In this document: positions 1 to 5,827 of the stretch, in pieces | Position numbering within the stretch: position 1 is the stretch's first letter | Layout of the letters: each line of letters starts with the position of its first letter | NCBI GenBank assembly: GCA_024653385.1 | Contig: JANLFZ010000355.1 | Coordinates: 1-6,600, forward strand | Origin: Thermoguttaceae bacterium | GTDB lineage: Bacteria > Planctomycetota > Planctomycetia > Pirellulales > Thermoguttaceae | Length of the DNA: 6,600 nt | Direction of reading: 5' to 3' | Made by a program: the position numbers and the translations under genes | The notes under the pieces: generated by a model | Databases searched by the model: none | What the model was told of the DNA's origin: nothing | The model's input: only the letters and a program-made list of their open reading frames with translations

Positions 1-1
1 G

Positions 2-220
2 GTGGAGGAACTCGTAAATTTTTCCCCCGACCCGAGGGACCGCGAGAACCTCGGGATCGCCGTGCGGAAGTTCAACGTGATGGCCGACCGGGCCAAGGAC
101 CTGATCAAGGCCAAACTCAACAGCCCGGCGCTGAGCCGGGAGATCGAGGCGGCCTTGAGCGCCGTTGGCGGCTCATATGCGAGCTTGCCGGAATCGTCGG
201 AGTCGATCCCGGACCCTTGA
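2..220 (+). CDS. Small protein upstream of tape measure; possible tail assembly chaperone (5' end may lie outside window)
   Basis: This frame is open from the window edge. The GTG at base 2 gives 72 aa, but the true start may lie upstream, so the N-terminus is uncertain. The body from about residue 6 to 52 is convincingly protein-like: charged, helix-forming, with nearly all codons ending in G or C. The last 20 residues are Ser/Pro/Glu-rich with less biased codons and look less like a conserved domain. No family is recognised from sequence. The job is inferred from position: two small overlapping ORFs just before a tape measure gene are the classic arrangement of tail assembly chaperones (lambda G/GT type), which bind the tape measure protein before tube polymerisation. 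The stop TGA (218-220) overlaps the TTG start of the next ORF. Confidence 0.6.
   Translation: MEELVNFSPDPRDRENLGIAVRKFNVMADRAKDLIKAKLNSPALSREIEAALSAVGGSYASLPESSESIPDP
163..216 (+). other. Likely coding extension of the 217-432 frame upstream of its only start codon
   Basis: In the frame of the 217-432 ORF, the 18 codons before the TTG (166-219 region) read WRLICELAGIVGVDPGPL and run directly into TLREL. This looks like ordinary globular protein, while the same bases in the frame of the 2-220 ORF give a Ser/Pro/Glu-rich, low-complexity tail. From memory, related small phage proteins carry a similar 'LAG..GVDP..LTLREL' segment. Further upstream (before about base 150) this frame becomes Arg/Gly/Pro-rich and looks like an out-of-frame translation. 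The switch in apparent coding frame thus falls around 150-216. Confidence 0.45.
217..220 (+). promoter_or_regulatory. TTGA start/stop overlap, candidate coupling or -1 slip site
   Basis: The TTG start (217-219) overlaps the TGA stop (218-220). The codon before the stop is CCT (215-217). A -1 slip would move it onto CCC (214-216), also proline, followed by TTG in the new frame. Re-pairing of a proline tRNA at a stop codon is chemically plausible. No classic X XXY YYZ heptamer lies at this point. Simple termination-reinitiation is the alternative. Confidence 0.35.
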
Positions 221-432
221 CCCTGCGGGAGTTGTTCTGGATGGCCCACGCCCGCCAGCAAGACCAGTGGAACCACACGGCGCAGCTCCTGGCGATGATC
301 TACAACGCCCATCGCGACCCCAAGGCCCGGCTCGTCCGGCCTGTCGAGTTCCATCCGCTGGCCCCGCCCAAGAGGCCGCCGCCGAAAACCAGGGACTTGA
401 GCATCCTGCGGCAAATGTTCGTGAGGGAGTAG
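217..432 (+). CDS. Small pre-tape-measure protein, possible second half of a tail assembly chaperone pair
   Basis: A 71-aa product if it starts at TTG 217, the only ATG/GTG/TTG available in this frame within the window. It begins with TLRELFWMAHARQQDQW, continues through a helical stretch with NAHRDPKAR, and ends in a Pro/Arg-rich tail with EFHPLAPP. This layout (LREL near the start, a Trp, then a Pro-rich 'FHP' end) resembles, from memory, small proteins encoded before tape measure genes in other phages. The TTG has no well-placed Shine-Dalgarno: a GGAG at 199-202 is too far away. The frame also stays protein-like upstream of the TTG. Expression by coupling to the previous ORF, or as a -1 frameshift extension of it, is therefore more likely than independent initiation. 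It sits in the -1 frame relative to the 2-220 ORF. Confidence 0.65.
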   Translation: MTLRELFWMAHARQQDQWNHTAQLLAMIYNAHRDPKARLVRPVEFHPLAPPKRPPPKTRDLSILRQMFVRE

Positions 433-434
433 GA
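431..434 (+). promoter_or_regulatory. Ribosome binding site of the tape measure gene
   Basis: AGGA at 431-434 overlaps the TAG stop of the previous ORF (430-432) and lies 5 bases before the ATG at 440. A second purine run, AGGGAG at 424-429, lies 10 bases away. Both support the ATG at 440 and tight coupling to the upstream gene. Confidence 0.55.
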
Positions 435-439
435 CGCCG

Positions 440-2422
440 ATGGCAAAGGCCCAGGGAATCCGCGCCGGTCAGGCATTCGTCGAGCTGTTCGCCGACGACA
501 GCCGGCTGGTGCGCGGACTCAAAGCCGCCTCCCAGAGGCTCAAGGACTGGGGCCAGAGCATTGGGGCCGCCGGCAAGAAGATGCTCGCCGCTGGCCTGGG
601 CGTGCTCGGCAGCCTGGCAGGCGCCGGCAAGCTGTTTGCCGACATGGGGAGCCAGTTGGCCGACATGAGCGCCCGGACGGGCGTATCGGTCGAGGCGCTG
701 TCCGAGTTGGGGTACGCCGCCGAGATGTCCGGCGGCGACATGGAGACGCTCGAAGGCGGCCTGCGGAAGATGCAGAAGGCGATCTCCGAGGCCGCCTCCG
801 GGTCGGAGACCGCCCGGGAGTCGCTGGCCGCGCTGGGGATCACGATCGCCGATCTCAAGGACCTCTCGCCCGACGAGCAGTTCATGCGGATCGCCGACCG
901 CCTGGCCCAGATTAAGAACCCCACCCAACGGGCGGCGGCCGCGATGGAGGTCTTCGGGAGGTCCGGGACCAGGCTCCTGCCGATGATGACCGACGGCGCC
1001 CAGGGGCTGGAGGCGATGCGGCAGAAGGCCCGCGACCTGGGCATGGTGATGTCCAGTGAAGACGCCGCGGCGGCCGACGAGCTGGGCGACGCCCTGGACA
1101 CGATGTGGAAGTCGCTCAAGAGGGGCGTCTTTGCCATCGGGGCGGCGCTAGCGCCGACGCTTCAGGACCTCGCCGAGCGGGTGACGAGCGTCATGGCGAC
1201 GATCGGCAACTGGATCAGCCAGAACCGCGACGTGATCACCACGGTGTTCAAGGTCGCCGCGGCCGTGGCGGCCGGCGGGGCCGCTTTGGTTGCCCTCGGC
1301 TGGATTTTCACCGGTCTGGGGGCTGCCTTCGGCGCGGCGGCGACGATCATCACCGGCGTCGGCACGGCGCTGGGCACGATCGGCGCCGTGCTCGGAGCAA
1401 TCGTCTCCCAGGTCGGGCTGGTGATCGCGGCCCTGGCGTCGCTGGGCGGGTATTTCCTTTATGTCTCGGGCGCCGGCCAACAGGCACTTTCCTGGCTCGG
1501 CAACCAGTTCGCCGCGCTGCGGGATACGGCCTTGGCGGCTTGGCAAGGCATCTCCGATGCCCTCGCTGCGGGCGACCTCAGCCTCGCGGCCAAGATTCTC
1601 TGGCTGACGCTGAAGATGGAGTGGCAGAAGGGGGGCGCCTGGCTTACCGACAAGTGGGTCGGCTTCAAGGAGGCGTTCATGGCGGTGGCCACCGAGGCGG
1701 TCTATGGCACGGCCAAGATCCTCACCTCCGCCTGGGCTGGCCTGCAAACCGCCTGGGTCGAAACCGTGGCCTTCATGTCCAAGGCGTGGACGGTCTTCAC
1801 CAGCAGCCTGGTGACCGGCTGGAAGACCGCCCAGAACTGGATCGCCAAGAAGTTCGTCTCGCTCATGGCGATGTTCGATGAGACGGTGGACGTCGAAGGG
1901 GCCCAGAAGATCCTCGACGAGGATTTTCAGGCCGAGCAGCGCCAGCGGGAGCAGGCGACCCAGGCCAGGCTGCGTGAGATCGAGACCACCCGGCAGGCAA
2001 AACGCAGAGCGATCGACCAGGAGGAAGAGGGCACGCTCGATCAGCTCAACCAGGAGAAGGACGCCCGGCACGTCGCCCGCAAGAAGCAGTACGACGCCGA
2101 CGTCCAGGCGGCCGAGGACGCAGTTGCCGAGGCCAGACGCCGGTGGCAAGCGGCCCTCGACGAGGCGGCCCGCAAACGCGCAGAAATTCCCCAGACCGCC
2201 GGCCCCGAGCGCGTGAAGGGAATCGACGACCTGAAGGGTTTCGACTTCGAGGGTCTTGCGCAGCGGTCCGTCAGCGTGACCGGGACCTTCAATCCTTTGG
2301 CCGCGGCGGGCCTTGGTACAGGCGGTCCGATGGAACGCACGGCCCGGGCCACCGCAGAGATCGCTAAGGACACTCGCGTCCTGGCCCGCGTGGCCCGTGA
2401 GCTGGGATTGGAGTTCGACTGA
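440..2422 (+). CDS. Phage tail tape measure protein
   Basis: 660 aa. Sets tail length as a scaffold inside the tail tube and probably assists DNA passage at infection. The N-terminal part (about residues 60-250) matches the TIGR01760-type tape measure core: LADMSARTGVSVEALSEL near residue 74, a 'DLSPDEQFMRIADRLAQI' region, then FGRSGTRLLPMM at 172-183. Residues 270-345 are an Ala/Gly-rich hydrophobic block with several potential membrane-spanning stretches. Residues 368-472 are Trp-rich, with Trp at 395, 406, 439, 450 and 461 and Phe at 472 on an 11-residue grid. Residues 494-584 are a highly charged coiled coil rich in Gln, Glu, Arg and Ala. The C-terminus (about 600-660) is a short, less charged tail. 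It is the longest gene in the window, as is typical. At the known rule of about 1.5 angstrom per residue it would predict a tail of roughly 100 nm (inference). The stop overlaps the next ATG as TGATG. Confidence 0.95.
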   Translation: MAKAQGIRAGQAFVELFADDSRLVRGLKAASQRLKDWGQSIGAAGKKMLAAGLGVLGSLAGAGKLFADMGSQLADMSARTGVSVEALSELGYAAEMSGGDMETLEGGLRKMQKAISEAASGSETARESLAALGITIADLKDLSPDEQFMRIADRLAQIKNPTQRAAAAMEVFGRSGTRLLPMMTDGAQGLEAMRQKARDLGMVMSSEDAAAADELGDALDTMWKSLKRGVFAIGAALAPTLQDLAERVTSVMATIGNWISQNRDVITTVFKVAAAVAAGGAALVALGWIFTGLGAAFGAAATIITGVGTALGTIGAVLGAIVSQVGLVIAALASLGGYFLYVSGAGQQALSWLGNQFAALRDTALAAWQGISDALAAGDLSLAAKILWLTLKMEWQKGGAWLTDKWVGFKEAFMAVATEAVYGTAKILTSAWAGLQTAWVETVAFMSKAWTVFTSSLVTGWKTAQNWIAKKFVSLMAMFDETVDVEGAQKILDEDFQAEQRQREQATQARLREIETTRQAKRRAIDQEEEGTLDQLNQEKDARHVARKKQYDADVQAAEDAVAEARRRWQAALDEAARKRAEIPQTAGPERVKGIDDLKGFDFEGLAQRSVSVTGTFNPLAAAGLGTGGPMERTARATAEIAKDTRVLARVARELGLEFD

Positions 2423-2523
2423 TGCACCTCGCCCGGGAGCGCACCAAGGCTATGGCCGAAGCCTATCACGCATGCCGGTCCGTTTTTGAATCTGCAGATG
2501 CTGCACGCCGGAGGCCGCAATGA
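2422..2523 (+). CDS. 33-aa hypothetical small protein bridging two tail genes
   Basis: Starts with ATG 2422, sharing its A with the tape measure stop (TGATG at 2420-2424), and ends with TGA 2521-2523, overlapping the next gene's ATG 2520 as ATGA. The product MHLARERTKAMAEAYHACRS continues for 13 residues to a basic Arg-Arg-Arg-Pro-Gln end. It is probably one amphipathic helix and resembles no family I know. Without it there would be a 97-base gap in an otherwise gapless operon. Overlaps at both ends argue for a real, translationally coupled frame, or at least for a frame that carries ribosomes from the tape measure gene to the next one. Codon use (GCT, TAT, GCA, GTT, TTT, GAA, TCT, GCA, GAT) is less GC-biased than its neighbours, which counts against strong coding selection. 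Confidence 0.5.
   Translation: MHLARERTKAMAEAYHACRSVFESADAARRRPQ
2510..2514 (+). promoter_or_regulatory. Strong Shine-Dalgarno GGAGG
   Basis: GGAGG lies 5 bases before ATG 2520, inside the 3' end of the 33-codon ORF. It is the best ribosome binding site in the window and fixes the start of the 2520-3311 gene. Ribosomes finishing the small ORF would stop directly on the new start. Confidence 0.8.
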
Positions 2524-3311
2524 CGGTCGTGGTGGCCGAAAAATGGGAAAGCCGTCAGACGATCGAGGGCCCCGATGCCCAGGTCGATCTGGTGTACATC
2601 GTCTGCGGCACGGCCGACGACCTGGAGGCCAGCGCGGCCCTCCTCAGCGCCAGCCCGGCGACCTACAACGGCCTGGTGCGGCAGTACCGGCGACTGGAGC
2701 GCATTGCCGAAGACGCCTGGGAAGGCACGGTCCATTACGGCCGGCGTGAGCCGGTTCAGACGGGCGACGTGACTTGGGAGTTCGACACCACCGGCGGCAC
2801 GCAGAAGCTCACCCAGAGCTTGGCGACGATCGGAGCCTACGCGCCCCCGGGCCAGACCGCTCCCAATTTCCAGGGGGCTATCGGCGTGACCCATGACTCG
2901 GTCGAGGGCGTGGATATCACCGTCCCCGTTTTCAGCTTCTCGCTACGCGCGACGCTGGCGGACAACCTGGTGACGCCCGCTTATCGGGCGACGATTTTCG
3001 GTCTGACTGGCCGGGTCAACAACGCGCCCTTCTGGGGCTTTGCCGCCGGCGAGGTGTTATTTCTCGGGGCGACAGGCACCAAGAAGAACGCCGAGGACTG
3101 GGAGATTACCTACCGCTTTTCGGCAAGCCCCAACATGACGAATATCCCGGTAGGCCCGATCACGGTGGCCAGCAAGAAGGGCTGGGAATACCTCTGGGTC
3201 CGCTACGCGGACGACGTGGACGGCACGGCCAAACGGGCCGTCAAGCGACCGCTGGCCGCCTACGTCGAGCAGGTCTATCCCTACGGCGACTTTTCGCTCT
3301 TGGGGATTTGA
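2520..3311 (+). CDS. Conserved-looking phage tail protein of unknown function (distal tail/baseplate candidate)
   Basis: 263 aa, start fixed by GGAGG 5 bases upstream. The composition is that of a beta-rich virion protein with many Thr, Val, Gly, Tyr and Trp. There is no signal peptide and no membrane segment. Visible landmarks are GVTHDSVEGVDITVP from residue 122, a central FWGFAAGEVLFLGATG, then EDWEITYRFSASPNMT and KKGWEYLWVRYADD from about residue 219, ending in VYPYGDFSLLGI. From memory, very similar strings occur in unannotated tail-region proteins of planctomycetal and metagenomic phages. I know of no named domain. Its place directly after the tape measure suggests a distal tail, hub or baseplate part. 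A tail tube role is less likely, because tube genes usually precede the tape measure. The function is inferred from position only. Confidence 0.85.
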   Translation: MTVVVAEKWESRQTIEGPDAQVDLVYIVCGTADDLEASAALLSASPATYNGLVRQYRRLERIAEDAWEGTVHYGRREPVQTGDVTWEFDTTGGTQKLTQSLATIGAYAPPGQTAPNFQGAIGVTHDSVEGVDITVPVFSFSLRATLADNLVTPAYRATIFGLTGRVNNAPFWGFAAGEVLFLGATGTKKNAEDWEITYRFSASPNMTNIPVGPITVASKKGWEYLWVRYADDVDGTAKRAVKRPLAAYVEQVYPYGDFSLLGI

Positions 3312-3314
3312 AGG

Positions 3315-4088
3315 ATGGCCGATCCGTTCCGCAAAGTCCAAGCCGGCCAACGACTCCGCATCCCCGCCGAGGCGTACAACGCCTTTGTCGATGCCGCCTT
3401 GGCTCTGCGTCGTGGCCAGCACGATCGCCGCGCGGGCCCGCTGGCGGCTGGCCCGGATACCAGCATCGTGCTGGTGCGAAACGACGCCGGCAGCGACCTT
3501 GCGCGGTTTGCCGTGGTGGGTCTGGCAGGGGCGATTTACAAGCCGACCGAGAACGAGTCCCAATACATCGAGCAGCCCGTGTTCTCTGCCGTGGCTCCGG
3601 ACGCGGCCAGCTACGACGGGCACGTGGAAGGCCGGTTTGCAATCCTGACCGGCCCGTTGCCGGCCGGCGCGGTCGGGCCTGCCGTGGCCGCCGGCGTCTG
3701 CCGGGTGCAGGTGGACCTGGCCGCGACGTGGCACTTCCGTGCGGACATTTTGCCGGACGCGACCACCTACTTGCGCAGCTACCCCGGCGGGGCGGCGGTG
3801 ATCTTGGACATCGACCGGACCGCCACCGGCGTCAAGCTGGCCACGGTGCGATTGGGCGTTGCCCCCTACGTGCGCTTCGAGGGGGTGTTGGACGAGACGC
3901 TCTACCCGGCATCGTCGGCCACCATGTCCATCTGGCAGCTCGGCTCGTCCGGCTGGGAGGACTCCGGGTACGATACAAGCGTGTGGGCCCCCCGATTCTT
4001 GGCTGCCTCGATCCCGGCCGGCAAGAAGGTGACGGCCGGCTGGCACAGTCAAGCCCTGCGGCTCATCGTGGATGGGACGGAGTGCTGA
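3315..4088 (+). CDS. Phage structural protein of unknown function (tail tip/baseplate candidate)
   Basis: 257 aa, starting 3 bases after the previous stop. GGGGA at 3302-3306 (8 bases away) is the likely ribosome binding site. The N-terminus carries RIPAEAYNAFVDAA from residue 15, an amphipathic helix, followed by VLVRNDAGSDLARFAVVGL from residue 52 and beta-rich sequence with ERFAILTGPLPAG-like turns. From memory, the 'YNAF.DA' helix followed by 'VRND.G.DL.RFAV.G' recurs in unannotated virion proteins of environmental phages. The last 70 residues (from about VRFEGVLDE) look like a separate Ser/Thr/Gly/Trp-rich beta domain, ending in WHSQALRLIVDGTEC. There is no signal peptide or transmembrane helix. 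The context is a tail tip or adsorption module. I cannot assign a biochemical role. Confidence 0.85.
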   Translation: MADPFRKVQAGQRLRIPAEAYNAFVDAALALRRGQHDRRAGPLAAGPDTSIVLVRNDAGSDLARFAVVGLAGAIYKPTENESQYIEQPVFSAVAPDAASYDGHVEGRFAILTGPLPAGAVGPAVAAGVCRVQVDLAATWHFRADILPDATTYLRSYPGGAAVILDIDRTATGVKLATVRLGVAPYVRFEGVLDETLYPASSATMSIWQLGSSGWEDSGYDTSVWAPRFLAASIPAGKKVTAGWHSQALRLIVDGTEC

Positions 4089-4093
4089 GGCGC

Positions 4094-5824
4094 ATGACGT
4101 GCGGCGCGATCTGGACCGGCTGCAAAGACTCCTGTTGGGAATGCACGGGCCAAAACCCGGGCGACGAGGTGCCTCGCTGCCTGCGCGTGGCGATCGCCGG
4201 CGTCGTGTCCTACGGCGGCTACGGCTACGGCGGCACGTGCTGCTTGCGTCTCAATGGCACCTACGACTTGCCGAACTACCACCGGTTGCAGCCCGGCGAG
4301 CGGTGGCTTGGCAAGGGGGACTCGACGTGGCATGGGTGTGTCTGGTGGGGCCCGCTGCCGCGGCCGGCCTGCGACACCTGCCCACAATACTGGCTGTCCG
4401 TGGTCTTCCACAGCGAGTATCCGGCGAGCCCAAGCTGCGAGCCGGACCCCAACACGCAGAATTGCCGCGTGACGCTCTACGTGACCAAGGTGGAGCCCTA
4501 CGCCTCGTTGACGCAATCGCCCAGTTGGCTTCTCTGGACCGATTGCGTGGCCATCAGCGGCGTGCCGTGCTGGTGCCCGACCTCGCTGTGCGACCGGCTT
4601 CGTGCGACGGGCGGCCTGTCGCTGCCCCTGGCCGAGGGCGTCTGCGGCCAGCCGACACCGGACGGGTACGTGTGCTGGATGCTGGAGGACGCCGAGAGCG
4701 GCTACTACGGTTATGCGGGGTGCTGTTGGGACCTCCGCACCGCGCAACTGAATCTGTCGCTGCCGGACTGCTGCAAGCCGCCGGCCATCCCGGGCTGCTG
4801 TTGCGAAGGGGCGAGGCCCGGCCAGGAGCCGCGGACCATTGCGGTGACGCTCTCGGGCGTCGGCCCATCCGGGTGCCAGTGCCACAACGGCTGGCCGTGG
4901 GTCGTGCGCTTGCTCTGGCCCGAGTGCGGCACCGGAGAAAAGTCGGTCGCCTGCCAACCGTCACCCTTGGGCAGCCCGAGCGTCAGCCTGGTCGTGGATA
5001 AGGCCAATCGCAAGGCGCGATTTACCTATGGCGATCCGGTCTTCGAGGGTCCGTGGGACGGCACGTGCGCGGGTCTCGACGGCTTACAGTTGCCCTACGT
5101 GCGCGGCGACACGCATGGTTGCGACGTCGAAGGGGCGGTCGCCACACTGCACACCAGCCCCACCGATCCGCCCGAGGTGCTCGTCGGTGGCGATTCCGCC
5201 AGTAAGGGATTCATAGGCGGCCAGCCGTACTATTGCCCCGTGTGCTTCGAGTGCCCTCGCCCCGAGCATATGTACCTGACCTTGGCGGGCCTCTCGAACG
5301 CCGCGCCCTTGGCCGATAGCGCCTGCGGAGTCAACGTGACGCTCGACTGGTCGACACTCAACGGCACGTGGGCCTTGTCGCCTTGGCCGGGGGGATGGCC
5401 CGTGGCGGCGGTATGCTCGGCCTGGGGGGTGACGCTGGATGCCAGCGTGGCCATCACCATCACCGTCCCGGGCGGTGTTGTCGCCCGCTGGCAGTCCGGC
5501 ACGCTCACGGTCGAGTTCACCGCCTGCGGCTCCGGTGACGACCCCTGCGCCCGATCGGTCATCCTGAAGCTAGAAGGCACGTTGCTGGCGGGCTCGAACA
5601 CCTGGACGCTGCGCGTCTGGCAGCGTCGCCGGCTGGCCCCGCCCGGGAACTTCGATGAGCCCTACGTCCAGTGCTTTGGCGAGATTGTAACCGGCGAGGG
5701 CTTCTTGACCGGGCCAGACCCGGAGTACGGCTGCCCCAACGAGGCGACCGTGTGGTGCGACGTGTTGCATTCCACCTCGCTGGTTTCGCCTGCCGGTTCG
5801 TGGAGCGTGGAAGGAGACCACTGA
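4094..5824 (+). CDS. Very Cys-rich phage structural protein with three degenerate SG..C..NGT modules
   Basis: 576 aa from ATG 4094 (GAGG at 4087-4090 and GGAG at 4079-4082 lie upstream). GTG 4082 is an alternative start 4 codons earlier. The frame is open further upstream, but there it overlaps the 3315-4088 gene and is only its out-of-frame shadow. I count 41 Cys, about 7 percent, in pairs and triplets (CC, CCC, CxC, CxxC) along the whole length, with many Trp, Gly and Pro. Three diverged repeats combine a beta strand, an 'SG/AG' turn, cysteines and 'LNGTY/NGW/LNGTW': about residues 30-60, 247-270 and 392-427. There is no signal peptide. Such Cys content in a virion part suggests disulfide or metal cross-linking of an exposed fibre or tip protein (inference). 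An adsorption or tail fibre role is plausible from its place at the distal end of the tail gene cluster. No enzyme motif is seen. Confidence 0.85.
   Translation: MTCGAIWTGCKDSCWECTGQNPGDEVPRCLRVAIAGVVSYGGYGYGGTCCLRLNGTYDLPNYHRLQPGERWLGKGDSTWHGCVWWGPLPRPACDTCPQYWLSVVFHSEYPASPSCEPDPNTQNCRVTLYVTKVEPYASLTQSPSWLLWTDCVAISGVPCWCPTSLCDRLRATGGLSLPLAEGVCGQPTPDGYVCWMLEDAESGYYGYAGCCWDLRTAQLNLSLPDCCKPPAIPGCCCEGARPGQEPRTIAVTLSGVGPSGCQCHNGWPWVVRLLWPECGTGEKSVACQPSPLGSPSVSLVVDKANRKARFTYGDPVFEGPWDGTCAGLDGLQLPYVRGDTHGCDVEGAVATLHTSPTDPPEVLVGGDSASKGFIGGQPYYCPVCFECPRPEHMYLTLAGLSNAAPLADSACGVNVTLDWSTLNGTWALSPWPGGWPVAAVCSAWGVTLDASVAITITVPGGVVARWQSGTLTVEFTACGSGDDPCARSVILKLEGTLLAGSNTWTLRVWQRRRLAPPGNFDEPYVQCFGEIVTGEGFLTGPDPEYGCPNEATVWCDVLHSTSLVSPAGSWSVEGDH
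4211..4234 (+). repeat. Short imperfect TACGGC repeat encoding a Gly-Tyr run
   Basis: A 24-base stretch made of TAC GGC GGC TAC GGC TAC GGC GGC, coding YGGYGYGG inside the first repeat module of the Cys-rich protein. It is a minor local low-complexity tract that could vary in length by slippage in steps of 3 bases, between the strand and the CC pair of module one. Confidence 0.5.
5811..5816 (+). promoter_or_regulatory. Shine-Dalgarno AAGGAG supporting a GTG start
   Basis: AAGGAG lies in the last codons of the Cys-rich gene, 11 bases before GTG 5828. The spacing is long but usable. It supports the GTG start over any later in-frame codon, because the coding frame downstream is protein-like from the first residue. 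Confidence 0.5.
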
Positions 5825-5827
5825 CCC

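Noticed and set aside
16..22. Canonical-looking slippery heptamer A AAT TTT, in phase for a -1 shift from the 2-220 frame
   Set aside because: The frame it would enter is Arg/Gly/Pro-rich and looks like an out-of-frame shadow until about base 150, while the original frame clearly stays coding. Slippage here would give an implausible product.
173..928. Long antisense ORF opposite the start of the tape measure gene
   Set aside because: Typical antisense shadow in GC-rich DNA. It overlaps well-supported + strand genes and has no ribosome binding site or recognisable motif.
1148..2149. 333-aa antisense ORF opposite the tape measure gene
   Set aside because: Composition is Arg/Gly/Leu-rich and mirrors the codon bias of the + strand gene. 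It is fully contained in the tape measure gene.
3308..4093. Apparent 838-aa ORF giving the Cys-rich protein a long N-terminal extension
   Set aside because: The extension is a shadow of the 3315-4088 gene in another frame: it is Arg/Gly/Ala-rich with poor codon bias. The real product begins near ATG 4094.
3057..4957. Two long antisense ORFs (3057-4052 and 4049-4957) that almost abut
   Set aside because: Both lie opposite strong + strand genes, are Arg/Ala/Gly-rich without motifs, and follow from the scarcity of stop codons in GC-rich complementary frames.
4072..5001. 309-aa + strand ORF overlapping the Cys-rich gene
   Set aside because: Its sequence is Arg/Leu/Ala-rich and repeats the pattern of an out-of-frame reading. 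The Cys-rich frame has repeat modules and is coupled to both neighbours.
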